Both the position numbers and the translations under genes were made by a program. DNA of 64,000 nucleotides, taken from assembly GCA_963978895.1 (NCBI GenBank), contig OZ022238.1, positions 47,759,044 to 47,823,043 of the forward strand. The letters run 5' to 3'. Positions 1 through 10,532 of this stretch are shown one piece after another. Position 1 is the stretch's first letter. Each line of letters begins with the position of its first letter. The stretch is from Erpobdella octoculata. Taxonomy: Eukaryota; Annelida; Clitellata; Hirudinida; Erpobdellidae. Under the pieces are notes generated by a model that worked only from the letters and a program-made list of their open reading frames with translations, was not told the origin of the DNA and did no database searches.

Positions 1-128
1 AAGACTGAAATGGCTGTATGTAGGAAGCACCTAAGTACTTCCTGTCGTGGATCATAATTTGTTCTTTTTAACTTTTCCCTCCTCCTTTCTCCAGGCTTGG
101 GACTGGCTTGCAAATGCAAGGCGGAGTT
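1..128 (-). repeat. A-tailed SINE-like repeat (family S1), cut by window start
   Basis: Copy of a ~170-bp dispersed repeat also found at 33258-33427, 36582-36745 and 47266-47446. Shared landmarks include GGAAGCACCTAAGTACTTCC, the CCCTCCTCCTTTCTCC block and GGCTTGCAAATGCAAGGCGG. Other copies have an A tail at the end that here would lie left of the window, so the element reads on the minus strand. It abuts the retrotransposon LTR at about 128. No clear pol III A or B box is seen, so the class is unproven. Confidence 0.7.
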
Positions 129-530
129 TGCCCACAACCTTCCTTTTTTTCTAATGAGGACCACAAAAAGGAAAAGGACCAATACCAATTATATATATAT
201 ATACATATATATATACATATATATACACATATATATATACATATACATACATCCATCCATGTATATATACACTTAAACACACATATACATATATATACAT
301 TAATGATAAAAAATTATACGCACACACAATGTCACAGGAGCACAAATATACATATATACATACATATACATTATATATACATATATATACACACATATAC
401 ACACATATACACACAGATACATTCATACATAAATGACTATTGTTTCAACACAACCAAAATATGCACACATAATACAATAAAATAAACAAATACTATGAAA
501 ATACGTAAGATGAATCATCTTCATCTTACA
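129..530 (-). repeat. 3' LTR of Gmr1-like element, interrupted
   Basis: Matches 5239-5643 base for base apart from a TA tract. On the minus strand it begins TGTAAGATGAAG directly after a polypurine tract. It stops at about 129, where the SINE-like repeat starts; the 5' LTR continues for another ~196 bp (5042-5238). The missing part may lie left of the window if this is an insertion. Confidence 0.88.
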
Positions 531-544
531 TATCCCCCCTCTTC
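531..544 (-). other. Polypurine tract (plus-strand primer site)
   Basis: On the minus strand GAAGAGGGGGGATA stands directly before the TG of the 3' LTR. The same tract precedes the 3' LTR of the second element at 40485-40498, including the ATA spacer. Confidence 0.8.
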
Positions 545-555
545 CGAAGAAAACA

Positions 556-2145
556 CTAAGTGTTTTTTGTATTATCTTTGGTGGATTCTTGCCTGCTCAG
601 AAAATCAGCTCCAATATTTTCTTGTCCTTTAATATAAGTCACTTTGATTCTATATGGTTGAAGAGCTAATGCCCATCGCATAATGCGATCATTTCTGTAC
701 GTCGAAGAGTTAAGATATTTGAGAGGCTCATGATCAGTCTCTAGAGTAAAGGGTCTACCGTACAGGTATTTGCGGCATTTTTGAATTGCCCACACAATTG
801 CTAAGCATTCTTTTTCAATTGTTGCATAGCGTCTTTCTCTGGGTAGCAACTGCCGACTGAGGAACATCGTCGGATATTTGCCATCACTCCACCTTTGGAA
901 CAACACTGCTCCTATGCCTGTATCAGAAGCATCTGTTTGCAAGATGAATTCGTTGGACAATTCTGGTATCCTAAGTATTGGTTTGCTTAAGACATGATGT
1001 TTCAGTCTGTCAAAAGCAGCCTGCTGTGCATTTCCCCATATCACTTTATTTGGCAAACCTTTTTTTACCAATTCCGTTAAAGGGAAAGCAATTTCGGCAA
1101 ATTGTGGGATGAATTTTCTATAATAGCCAATTAAACCAAGAAAAGATCGTACCTGTTTTTTTGTTGCTGGTATCGGAGATTTTACCATTTTTTCGATAAG
1201 TTTTTCCGAAGGTTCTATGCCCCGGCCACTGATTTTATGTCCCAAAAATTCTATTTCTTGGTAACCAATGTGACACTTTGAAGGTTTAACCTTCAAGTTA
1301 CCTTTTTTCACCTTCGTAAAAAATAACCTCAGTGCTTCCAAATGTGCTTCCCAAGAATCTGTATGAATCAACACGTCGTCAAGGTAGTTATGGATATTGG
1401 GACACCCTTCTAACAACTTCCGCATTATTTTGCAAAATGTAGCAGGAGCATTCACCAATCCAAAAGGCATCACATTAAACTGATATAAACCACGATGAGT
1501 TGCGAAAGTCGTGTACTTTTTATCTTCGTGCCTCATCGGAACCTGCCAATAGCCTTTTGTCAAATCAAATTTTGAAAAATATTTGCAGCCGGTTAGTTGG
1601 ACCAGAATATCTTCCGTATTTTCTTGCGGGACTGCATCCAAAATTGTCACTTTATTAATTTTGCGATAATCGCAGCAGATTCTTGTTGTACCGTCATTCT
1701 TTTTAACCATGACCACTGGTGCCACGAATGGAGAATTGGATGCTTCTATTATCCCGTTTTTAAGCATATCGTCAATTTCCTCATCCAATTTCTCTCTTAG
1801 AGCAAACGGCAGAGGATAAGGTTTTTGACGAATAGGGTCCGAAGAGGTCAGATGCATCTCGTGTTCTCCTAGATGGGTGACACTTGGCACAGTCGAAAAA
1901 ATATTTTTGAAGCTATGCAGAAGTTGCTGCAACTCGCGCTTTTGATTTGGGTCTAATTTTGAATCAATAAGAATATCCTCTAACTCTTCTTTGTTTTGGA
2001 CTTCAAGCAGTTCTATGTCAACTCCTTCTTCTGGTTCTGATTGCTCCTCCAACAACATTGCCCCACCTATTGTTGAACTGTCCAATCTTTCCTTATTATT
2101 TCTTTTTTGTTGGTCAGAATTACGCACCACAAAGTCCTTCAGCAT
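556..2145 (-). CDS. Retrotransposon reverse transcriptase-RNase H
   Basis: The 529-codon ORF carries a Ty3/gypsy-type RT: the first catalytic Asp in FDLTKGYWQ (residue 194), then NAPATF and the active-site YLDD at 254-257. The thumb/connection has FLGLIGYYRKFI. RNase H follows with DASDTGIGAVL (D405), E445, D471 and D514 in GADFLSR. There is no integrase after RNase H, unlike ordinary gypsy elements. The Met at 2145 is probably not the usual start: the frame is open upstream to 2160 and beyond, so translation most likely enters by -1 frameshift from the Gag-PR-IN ORF, whose stop is 2 nt upstream of this ATG. Reinitiation at that ATG is the alternative. The product would copy the element RNA inside cytoplasmic particles. 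No internal stop is seen. Confidence 0.93.
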   Translation of the reverse strand: MLKDFVVRNSDQQKRNNKERLDSSTIGGAMLLEEQSEPEEGVDIELLEVQNKEELEDILIDSKLDPNQKRELQQLLHSFKNIFSTVPSVTHLGEHEMHLTSSDPIRQKPYPLPFALREKLDEEIDDMLKNGIIEASNSPFVAPVVMVKKNDGTTRICCDYRKINKVTILDAVPQENTEDILVQLTGCKYFSKFDLTKGYWQVPMRHEDKKYTTFATHRGLYQFNVMPFGLVNAPATFCKIMRKLLEGCPNIHNYLDDVLIHTDSWEAHLEALRLFFTKVKKGNLKVKPSKCHIGYQEIEFLGHKISGRGIEPSEKLIEKMVKSPIPATKKQVRSFLGLIGYYRKFIPQFAEIAFPLTELVKKGLPNKVIWGNAQQAAFDRLKHHVLSKPILRIPELSNEFILQTDASDTGIGAVLFQRWSDGKYPTMFLSRQLLPRERRYATIEKECLAIVWAIQKCRKYLYGRPFTLETDHEPLKYLNSSTYRNDRIMRWALALQPYRIKVTYIKGQENIGADFLSRQESTKDNTKNT

Positions 2146-2147
2146 AT

Positions 2148-4943
2148 TTATGTGGTATACTTTTTTTTTCCTTTTAGATCAATACGATAGTCTACTTCAT
2201 TCAATTTGTCTAGAACTTCAAACGGACCCTGCCACTGCATTAATAACTTATTATTTGAGGATGGTTTTAAAATCAACACTTGTTGTCCCGGTTTTAAAGA
2301 TCGCTTTTTGGTAAAACGGTCATATTGCACTTTTTGACACTCTCGAGCTTTTTCGAGTTCGAAATGGGCAATACGGCAAGTTTCTTCTAGACGATTTTTT
2401 AAATCTAAAACGTACTGGTAAGTGGCTTTAACCTCCGTCGTATCTTCTGAATTTGTTAAGAGTTCCCGCATAATATTTAGTGGACCTCGGATACTCCTCC
2501 CATACAGTAGTTCAAAAGGGGCAAATTGAAGGCTATCCTGTTTTGTAGATCTGTACGCAAAAAGCAACGGGTCGATGAATCTGTCCCATTCTTGAGGCTG
2601 CTCCGCACACACTCTTTTTAGCATTTTTTTAAGAGTGCCATTGAACTTTTCAATAAGTCCGTTGCACATAGGATGATATGGCGTTGTAGTCAACTGTCTG
2701 ATTGACAACAACCGACTGGTCTCTCGTAATATATTCGACATAAACTGTGACCCTTGGTCACTAAGAATCTCATTTGGAATCCCCAGTCTTGAAAAGATTG
2801 TCACCAGTGCTTCCGCGACCGTTTCAGCTCGGATATTTTTTAAAGCTATGGCTTCTGGATATCTAGTGGCATAGTCCATGCAAGTTAATATCCACCTATG
2901 ACCTCTTTTTGATGGTGGAATGATTTCTCCGATAAGATCTACTGCCACCCGTTGAAAAGGATTCTGGATAATTGGCATCCTTCCCAAGGGCACCGGTCTT
3001 ATCCTCCCTTTATCAATCGTTTTTTGACAAACTTCACAGGATTTGCAATATCGCGTAACTCGTGCTCCCAAATTAGGGAACCAGAAAATCTGTAATAGTC
3101 TATCTTTTGTTTTTTCAATGCCAAGATGACCTCCCATTGAACTATCATGGGCCAGTTGTAGGGCTTGTTCGATGGTTGCTTCAGGTAGGACCAATTGGTT
3201 CACAATCCTATTTGGATCTTTTTTAAATCGTCTATATAAGAAGTTGTTTTTAACTACAAAACAATTCCTCTGATCATCCTTTAAATCTTCCTGGACTTGT
3301 GACCAACATTTTTGTAAGGTAGAGTCTTCTTTTTGGTGTTTTTCAAAATCCTGTGCTGATAAGAAATTATTAATCACCGGTGTTTTTAGTAATAGACCAT
3401 CTTTCTTCTCTTCTTTTGCTTGTTGGCGTGTAATCACGGCTGCCGTAATCTCTTCTCTACTACTTAGGTTTCTGATGTTACCCATGATTAGGTCGCATAT
3501 AAGGTTTTTCATACATACGGCTTCAATGACTCCATTAAAAAAATTCGTTTCAACTTTAATCATTGCCGTGGGTGACATCCGAATGGTGCCATCAATCAGA
3601 ACACAACGCCTTAATCTACCTGTCATTTGTTGTGGAGCGACCAGTGCTTCTTTCACAATAATAGAGGTACACCCCGTGTCCCTCAAGACTTTCACTGGAC
3701 TTCCATTCACAAAGCCGTTTGTAAACTGGAGTTTCCCATCTGTGTGATGACAGGCATCCGCAATGACAGGCAAAACGCATCCACACTTCAATTCCACCTC
3801 ATCCAATTTTCCTTCCATCACCATGGCAGCGCATGCATTCACAACGCCGGAATCCTTGCATGGTGCTGACGTAGTCGTCTCTTTCCGTGTTTGGCAAAAT
3901 ACTGGATTTCTAGGGCTACTTTGCCGACACTCTCTTGCCAAGTGCCCCGTTTGATGACAGTTGTAGCAGCGAGGTCCAACCATTTTGGCGTCACTGACCG
4001 ACTGACCCCGGTTCCAACCCATCCTGCTATTGCTGTCCAATTTTGCCAACCTCTTCTCTGGGTGGGCTTGGCTGTACTTGTTTACCCAAAGGCACAGCTC
4101 ATTGACATCTTTGCTCTCTTTCTCCAACAAGTACTCGACCATTCCCGCCGGGCACTTTCCGAAAAACTGCTCTTTCAGAAACAAAAACAACAGATTTTGT
4201 TTGCCCGCGAGATCTACCCAGCGCCTGAGGTGGCTATCTAGTCGCACTAGATAATGTTCCCAGGTCTCCTCCGGTTCAGGCTTTGACTCTCGAAACATTA
4301 TGCGATAGTCTTCCGCTGACTTCCCAAAACGACGAAGGAGTGCCTCCTTTGCCGTTCCGTAGTCCTGCATCTGACTATCGCTTAGTTGGCCAAACACTTC
4401 CAAAGTCTTCGCACTAAGCAACGACCCTAGAAGCATTCCCCAATCCTTCTGAGGGTGACCATTGGCTTTTGCCAATGACTCAAATCTCAGCAAAAATGCG
4501 TCAATGTCATCACCTTCAGAAAACTTTGGATAAGGAATCTTAGTAGCCTCCGCCGACGGTTTTGGCTCTATTTTTTTTTTGCCCTCCAATTCCAGCTTCT
4601 TCAATTCCAATTCATGCTGGCGTTGTTCGCGCTCACGTTGAAGTTGGAGTTCTCGTTCTTGTTGTGCTATTTTATCTTCACGTTCACGTTCCTGTTGTGC
4701 TATTTTATCTTCACGTTCCCGTTCTTGTTGTGCTATTTTATCTTCCCGTTCTTGTTGCGCTATTTTATCTTCCCGCTCCTGCTGAGCCTTTTTTTCTTCC
4801 CGTTCCTGCTGAGCCTTTTTTTCTTCCCGTTCCTCCATTCTCTTAACCCTTTCTTCATCTTTTAACTCTTTGACGTAATTCCTTAAATCCACTCCGGAAT
4901 AGCCTAGGGCCTGTCCCATCGCAATGAATTTCTCGTCAGACAT
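2148..4943 (-). CDS. Retrotransposon Gag-protease-integrase polyprotein
   Basis: 931 codons. Residues ~25-115 are a charged coiled coil with repeats of the type REDKIAQQ. Residues ~135-300 are the capsid, with a pattern (FRES, LxxL, RRWVD, FLKEQF, P..M...L) resembling the vertebrate SCAN domain, itself derived from Gmr1-like Gag. A CCHC knuckle is at C326, C329, H334, C339, and the retropepsin motif DTG at 422-424. Integrase follows: HHCC zinc domain (H599, H606, C633/C636 region) and the DDE triad D669, D729, E765 with D-35-E spacing. The C-terminal part resembles the GPY-like tail (LKPGQQVLIL, WQGPFEVLDK). It would form the virus-like particle, mature itself and insert cDNA. All catalytic residues seen are intact. 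The start at 4943 is the first Met after the LTR and primer site and matches the start of the sister element. Confidence 0.93.
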   Translation of the reverse strand: MSDEKFIAMGQALGYSGVDLRNYVKELKDEERVKRMEEREEKKAQQEREEKKAQQEREDKIAQQEREDKIAQQEREREDKIAQQEREREDKIAQQERELQLQREREQRQHELELKKLELEGKKKIEPKPSAEATKIPYPKFSEGDDIDAFLLRFESLAKANGHPQKDWGMLLGSLLSAKTLEVFGQLSDSQMQDYGTAKEALLRRFGKSAEDYRIMFRESKPEPEETWEHYLVRLDSHLRRWVDLAGKQNLLFLFLKEQFFGKCPAGMVEYLLEKESKDVNELCLWVNKYSQAHPEKRLAKLDSNSRMGWNRGQSVSDAKMVGPRCYNCHQTGHLARECRQSSPRNPVFCQTRKETTTSAPCKDSGVVNACAAMVMEGKLDEVELKCGCVLPVIADACHHTDGKLQFTNGFVNGSPVKVLRDTGCTSIIVKEALVAPQQMTGRLRRCVLIDGTIRMSPTAMIKVETNFFNGVIEAVCMKNLICDLIMGNIRNLSSREEITAAVITRQQAKEEKKDGLLLKTPVINNFLSAQDFEKHQKEDSTLQKCWSQVQEDLKDDQRNCFVVKNNFLYRRFKKDPNRIVNQLVLPEATIEQALQLAHDSSMGGHLGIEKTKDRLLQIFWFPNLGARVTRYCKSCEVCQKTIDKGRIRPVPLGRMPIIQNPFQRVAVDLIGEIIPPSKRGHRWILTCMDYATRYPEAIALKNIRAETVAEALVTIFSRLGIPNEILSDQGSQFMSNILRETSRLLSIRQLTTTPYHPMCNGLIEKFNGTLKKMLKRVCAEQPQEWDRFIDPLLFAYRSTKQDSLQFAPFELLYGRSIRGPLNIMRELLTNSEDTTEVKATYQYVLDLKNRLEETCRIAHFELEKARECQKVQYDRFTKKRSLKPGQQVLILKPSSNNKLLMQWQGPFEVLDKLNEVDYRIDLKGKKKYTT
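2161..2169 (-). promoter_or_regulatory. Programmed -1 ribosomal frameshift site (A9 slip)
   Basis: Near the end of the Gag-PR-IN ORF the minus strand reads GG, nine A, G. Codons GGA AAA AAA AAG contain a run that fits the A AAA AAA slippery heptamer. A one-base backward slip puts the ribosome in the frame GTA TAC CAC ATA AAT ATG, which is open into the RT ORF. The zero frame stops at TAA 2150-2148 only ten bases after the A run. A downstream stimulatory structure was not identified. Confidence 0.65.
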
Positions 4944-5025
4944 CTTTCACAAAAGAAAGAAAAATTCGGTCACTTGTGATCAAACAACTTCAGAAAAATA
5001 TATTTACGTATGAAAATGCGTAAAT

Positions 5026-5040
5026 ACGTCGGGGTCACCA
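5026..5040 (-). other. tRNA primer-binding site
   Basis: One base inside the 5' LTR the minus strand reads TGGTGACCCCGACGT. The leading TGG is complementary to a tRNA CCA end. The second element has the same site with one change (TGGTGACCTCGACGT). I cannot name the primer tRNA with certainty. Confidence 0.75.
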
Positions 5041-5041
5041 A

Positions 5042-5643
5042 TGTAAACGTAGAGGAATATGCTTTCTAGCGATTCGTAACGTTAAAGTCGAAGTTATTTA
5101 TAACACAATATTTCTCGAATTTATTTTAACTTTATTATTCTTCCTTGAATATAATCCTTTTCTTGACTCTCAACTGACTTATCTCACTTTGCAGAAGTTA
5201 ACCCGATTCTGACAAATCTTTTGATAATTCCAATTTCTCTGCCCACAACCTTCCTTTTTTTCTAATGAGGACCACAAAAAGGAAAAGGACCAATACCAAT
5301 TATATATATATATACATATATATATATACATATATATACACATATATATATACATATACATACATCCATCCATGTATATATACACTTAAACACACATATA
5401 CATATATATACATTAATGATAAAAAATTATACGCACACACAATGTCACAGGAGCACAAATATACATATATACATACATATACATTATATATACATATATA
5501 TACACACATATACACACATATACACACAGATACATTCATACATAAATGACTATTGTTTCAACACAACCAAAATATGCACACATAATACAATAAAATAAAC
5601 AAATACTATGAAAATACGTAAGATGAATCATCTTCATCTTACA
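5042..5643 (-). repeat. 5' LTR of Gmr1-like element (602 bp)
   Basis: Bounded by TG...CA on the minus strand: starts TGTAAGATGAAG, ends CTACGTTTACA directly before the primer site. The U3-like half is rich in TA/CA microsatellite; the last ~100 bp are almost the same as in the LTRs of the element at 38011-41051. The direct repeat with 129-530 defines it. Confidence 0.9.
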
Positions 5644-5754
5644 ATCTGTATATCTTGACATCTGATGAACCCAACAAAAAACCATAATAAGCCCTCGTTT
5701 GTTTTGTTTTTTTGTCATTGGGCATGTCACCACTGAGCTCTCATCTAGATAAAC

Positions 5755-5965
5755 TAAAAGGAAGGAAAAGAAAGAAAGAAAAAAGAAAGATAAGGTGGGC
5801 GAGAAAAAGACAGCGAAAAGAAAAAAAGATATATGGAGGAAAAAAAGAGAAAATGAAAGAAAAAAAAGAGAAAATGAAAGAAAAAAAAGATAAAGGATAG
5901 GAGAAAAAAGAAAGAGATTGAAAAAAGAGAATAGAGAGAAGAGAAAAACAACGAGACAAAAGCTT
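5755..5965. repeat. Purine-rich (GAAA) low-complexity tract
   Basis: About 200 bp of almost pure A/G on the plus strand (AAAGAAAGAAAA, GAGAAAATGAAAG repeated). No coding signal. Open frames here are composition artefacts. Confidence 0.8.
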
Positions 5966-5979
5966 CTAGAAAAAAAACC

Positions 5980-6012
5980 CAGGCAACGCCGGGTAATCCA
6001 GATATAGTATAT
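5980..6012 (+). mobile_element. Decayed Helitron-like 3' end hairpin
   Basis: CCCAGGCAACGCCGGGTAAT can fold (CCC.GGC / GCCGGG) and is followed by a degraded CTAG-like end and TATA. It resembles the ends at 9865-9892, 41449-41475 (reverse) and 46808-46832 (reverse). Only the terminal ~35 bp can be recognised. Confidence 0.4.
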
Positions 6013-6294
6013 ACTATACATATGCATATAATTTGAAAATTCAATTTTTAGAACAATAACATAATATTAGAATAATAACATTTTGTTTTCTAGCTGGAGG
6101 TTCACAACAAACGCTGTAATAATTATTATAGCTATAAAGTAAATGAATTATTTTCAAAATTAAATTAAATTTCTTGTGAAGACGATGTAAACAACTCAGT
6201 GATAATTATTTTTCAGTGTAGTTTATTTTAATCTCAAATCCACTCATCAGACAAACGACGTACGCAAATTTGTTTTTGAATTTCTGACGCTCAG

Positions 6295-7568
<1,274 letters not shown>

Positions 7569-7590
7569 ATATTACTGCATTATAAATGTA

Positions 7591-7596
7591 AATAAA
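7591..7596 (+). terminator. Poly(A) signal AATAAA, EB-module gene
   Basis: AATAAA lies 23 bases after the TGA of the probable last exon, at normal position for 3' end formation. Confidence 0.5.
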
Positions 7597-7619
7597 CTTT
7601 TGTATTTTTTATTTTTTTT

Positions 7620-8620
7620 AAATATACGTATAATAAAATTTAAAAAAATAATTAAAATTGGCTTCTGCAATATGTTTGCCTCCGCAGACAATTCTTGAGT
7701 GTCAGAGCACCAAGTCTAGTTGTGAACTTTCAATTTAATTTAATTTATTAACATGGAAACGAATCAACATTCTTTTTCATCGTAGCTCTTTTAAAAGACA
7801 AGAGTTTGTTGGCTTTTTATTTTTGTCCACACAAACTTATAATTGTAAATTCCCCTAGCCGGCCCTGGTGATGATGGCGACATACCGTACCACCGACCAT
7901 GCGTAGAGAATAAATTCTCAGGGCCCATCAATTTCTCAAAATTCCAACATTTTCAAAAACCCTCTTCTAATTTTTGCTTCAAAAAAGCTGATATCAGCGA
8001 GGGGATATTCGGAGCTAATTTCCCAAAATCTTTTTGGAGCCCACTAAAACAAAACCTCGCATGGGAGCCCACTTCACTGTCATTGGGAGTCCGCCTATAA
8101 AAAAAAACCCCCGCTCGAACTTCTGAAGTTTTAAGTTACACTTCTCACCCTATTTTTCGGGCTCCTTTTCTACTTTTTGGAGACCGAAAACTATATCAGG
8201 GGTGTACTTAAAAGTCGGGAAGAGCAGTGGCTTCTCCTGCTCCCCCTAATATTGACTTCCCTACGTTTTATCGCTTTGCTACAACCGCCACATTGAAATT
8301 GAAATTGTTTTGGGTATAATATCTGGTTTTGGGAAATGACCGTAGCTTTTTTTGGAAGAGAAAGGGAAAGTCTTTGAAAATATTTGGAAAAATACTTACG
8401 ACTACCCCTTACCGGTCATGAGCTTTTCTGAAGTGCATCCCCCACCAGGAATTTCTGGATCCGCCAGTGTGTACAAGCGGATGAATGATTTAATCAAAAT
8501 GCAGGGGCACTTACAGAATTAGTGAAAAGGGGGAGTCTAAATTGGATGTATAAAATTTTGTTGTGTTAGATTTAAAGGTTTTGACATATTTTTGTCTTTA
8601 ACGTACACTGTGTCGATAAA
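7620..8620. other. Intergenic, old repeat fragments
   Basis: No gene seen between the plus-strand EB-module gene and the convergent minus-strand membrane-protein gene. 7855-8475 contains decayed repeats; 8190-8475 (minus) belongs to the family with GGATCCAGAAATTCCTGGTGG and AAAGCTCATGACCGG, also near 48130-48360 and 21545-21835. Confidence 0.6.
8190..8475 (-). repeat. Dispersed repeat R2 (GGATCC...CTGGTGGGGG family)
   Basis: Minus-strand reading shares GCGGATCCAGAAATTCCTGG, AGCTCATGACCGG and TAGTCGTA with 48130-48360, and looser matches with 21545-21835, 49200-49440 and 53930-54050. No coding capacity recognised; class unknown. Confidence 0.55.
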
Positions 8621-8624
8621 TTTG

Positions 8625-8630
8625 TTTATT
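8625..8630 (-). terminator. Poly(A) signal AATAAA (minus), membrane-protein gene
   Basis: TTTATT on plus, ~107 bases downstream of the stop codon of the minus-strand gene ending at 8737. Confidence 0.5.
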
Positions 8631-8736
8631 TGAGCTTAAATTAAATAAAAATAATGCAATTGAAGAACATACAAAATTCTTTTAAAAGTCTTAAACAAAG
8701 GACATCGTTTTTCTTTCGAAGAGTTAAAATCAATTT

Positions 8737-10529
8737 TTAATTTTGGAAATCAAGAGGAGGAGGAGGAGGGCAAATGCTTCCCCGGTTTACGTCCCCGCTC
8801 AAGTCCGGTTTGCTCTCGTTAGTATCGATTAGTTTATCCATTCTGTTAGCCCAGCTCTGTTTCATCCTCAGTTTTTCTTTATCTTCCGTCGGATCGGCAT
8901 CAGTTCCGCTCTCGCTTTTGAGACCACGCGGAGATAAATGCGGATCGTTCTCCAGCGACAACTTGACGGAATCGGGATTGAAATTGGGGTTGATGCTTTC
9001 CGTTTCCCGCCGTTTCGCTTTCGATTTCGATTTGGTTTTAAAAAAATCGGGAGTGATGAGTTCCGTTGTCGATCCAGGTGTGGTAGGACATGATTGATCG
9101 GAGACATTTGTCCATTCGGTCGAAGACCCGACAGGTATTGACGTGTCTAACTTCCCTCTTTGCTGTAATAATAATTTTATTTTCAATATATCGTTGTAAT
9201 TATATATCTTTTAAAATAATTAATTAAATAACCCTACTACTTAAATAATCAAAACTGAACAAAAGAATGTAAACTTACGCGTTTCCTGCGTTTTCTGCAA
9301 AAAAGTAAAAGAATATTATTGATATATAGCTGAGCAATTCCCTGGGAAAGTATTGCATTAAATTTGCTACAAAGCAATTTTGATCAAAGTGATGTAAAAA
9401 AATATTTATTTTTAAATGAAAAGCAGTATTAAACTCGCAAATTAACATTCATTAAATCACCTGATATACCAGATCACTCCCACCGCCGCGGCAATGATAA
9501 CCAATAACAGACTAAGCACGGCCAGATATTTTAGTCCACTTTGGCCTTCTAAGACGGGGCTTGGCAAACGGAAGGTAGCTGGAACTGTCGTTTCACTTTC
9601 TACTCCAGAATATACTGAATAACAATAAGCTTATAGAACTATCAATGCTAAGGACAGGCATTGTATTATTGGCCCACAGAGAGTATACACGAGTTATACA
9701 TCTCAGCTAAATACTGATGTTCCCACAAAATATTTATTTTCAACCTACAAGAAATAAAATCCTAATTCTTTTCCTACTAATTTTTAGTCTGTAAAGTTAT
9801 AAAGTTAGTTATTATTAGAAATACGGTTTACAATCTACGTAAAAAAACGTAAGAAAAATAAACTGAAAACTCGGTCAACCCCGGGTAATTCTGCTAGAAT
9901 AATATATTACATTGAAGGACTCTTAAATAAAATTTAATAAACTATGGCGACTTTAGACTTACCCAAATTTTCAGAAGACGTAGAAGTGGTTCTATCTGTA
10001 TCAGTAGCGGTTAACCTTTCATCGGGGCTTACCCACTCCGCCCACTCACTACTTGTCCCACTTAATATCTCTCCGGTGGAAGCAGTGCGTCCAGCACTTG
10101 TTATGGTAACCTTTGTATTGCTTTGAGAGGGCTTGCCAGTAGTAAGCGATGTAGGAAGTCCAGTTATGAAAGTAGAAGTGGAAGGAGGCTTGGGGCAGTA
10201 CTGTTCCAAGTCGACAGTCACATTTGTTGACAGTACATTAATATTTACTTCTGTCCAGTTGGTATTTAAGAGACATTCTTTTTTATATGAGCGACACAGA
10301 TCTTTAAGACTAGGCGATGGAGAGGGTGAAGATAACGTTGTTGGGGGTTGTGAATGGCCATACCAAGCGGCTATTGGAGCAAATGCTGCTCCTTCGTTGT
10401 TGACGCATAGATCAAATTCTGGATATATGTCACCAAATATTCTTTCTCTTTCTTCATTGCTTAGTGCATGCAGTGAGTTTTTAAAAAACGATTGAAAATC
10501 TAAAAATTCGGGAACTTGAGCAAACATTT
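8737..10529 (-). CDS. Single-pass membrane protein, 3' exons (unrecognised family)
   Basis: Four exons on the minus strand: 10529-9963, 9614-9461, 9294-9279 and 9162-8737. All introns are GT-AG and phases agree (1, 2, 0). From the Met at 10527 the joined frame gives 386 codons and ends at TAG/TAA-type stop 8739-8737. The first exon encodes an ectodomain with a few Cys, N-glycosylation sequons (NWT, NVT) and a Ser/Thr-rich stalk. The second encodes a ~22-residue hydrophobic helix (LAVLSLLLVIIAAAVGVIWY). The 16-nt third exon gives the basic stop-transfer KRRKR. The last is a polar, Ser/Pro/Lys-rich cytoplasmic tail of ~140 residues ending in a proline run. Type I topology is inferred. No signal peptide is visible, so 10527 may not be the true start; an acceptor-like CCAG directly precedes it. 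I do not recognise the family. Confidence 0.75.
9279..9294 (-). CDS. 16-nt micro-exon encoding KRRKR
   Basis: On the minus strand AAAACGCAGGAAACGC lies between the acceptor TTTTTTGCAG and the donor GTAAGTTT. It restores the frame between the transmembrane exon (phase 2) and the tail exon (phase 0) and supplies the basic residues expected right after the membrane helix. Skipping it would shift the frame. Confidence 0.72.
9865..9892 (+). mobile_element. Helitron-like 3' end (hairpin + CTAG) in intron
   Basis: CGGTCAACCCCGGGTAATTCTGCTAG: GC-rich terminal segment and CTAG end, similar to other such ends in the window. It lies in the intron 9615-9962 of the membrane-protein gene. The 5' boundary was not found. 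Confidence 0.4.
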
Positions 10530-10532
10530 CTG

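Larger units (their letters stand above)
129..5643 (-). mobile_element. Gmr1-like Ty3/gypsy LTR retrotransposon, nearly intact
   Basis: Order on the minus strand: 5' LTR (5643-5042), primer-binding site, Gag-protease-integrase ORF, -1 frameshift site, RT-RNase H ORF, polypurine tract, 3' LTR (530-129, interrupted). Integrase lies before reverse transcriptase. That is the Ty1/copia order, but the sequences are Ty3/gypsy-like; this arrangement is known for Gmr1-like elements. The two LTRs match along their shared ~400 bp except for a TA-repeat length difference, and both ORFs are open, so the insertion is young and may be active. The last ~196 bp of the 3' LTR are missing from the window because a SINE-like repeat occupies that place. 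The target duplication cannot be checked because the left end is outside. Confidence 0.92.

Noticed and set aside
108..485. Open frames rich in Tyr/Ile/His/Cys in both LTRs (also 5265-5549)
   Set aside because: They translate TA/CA microsatellite DNA of the LTR; no start context or homology.
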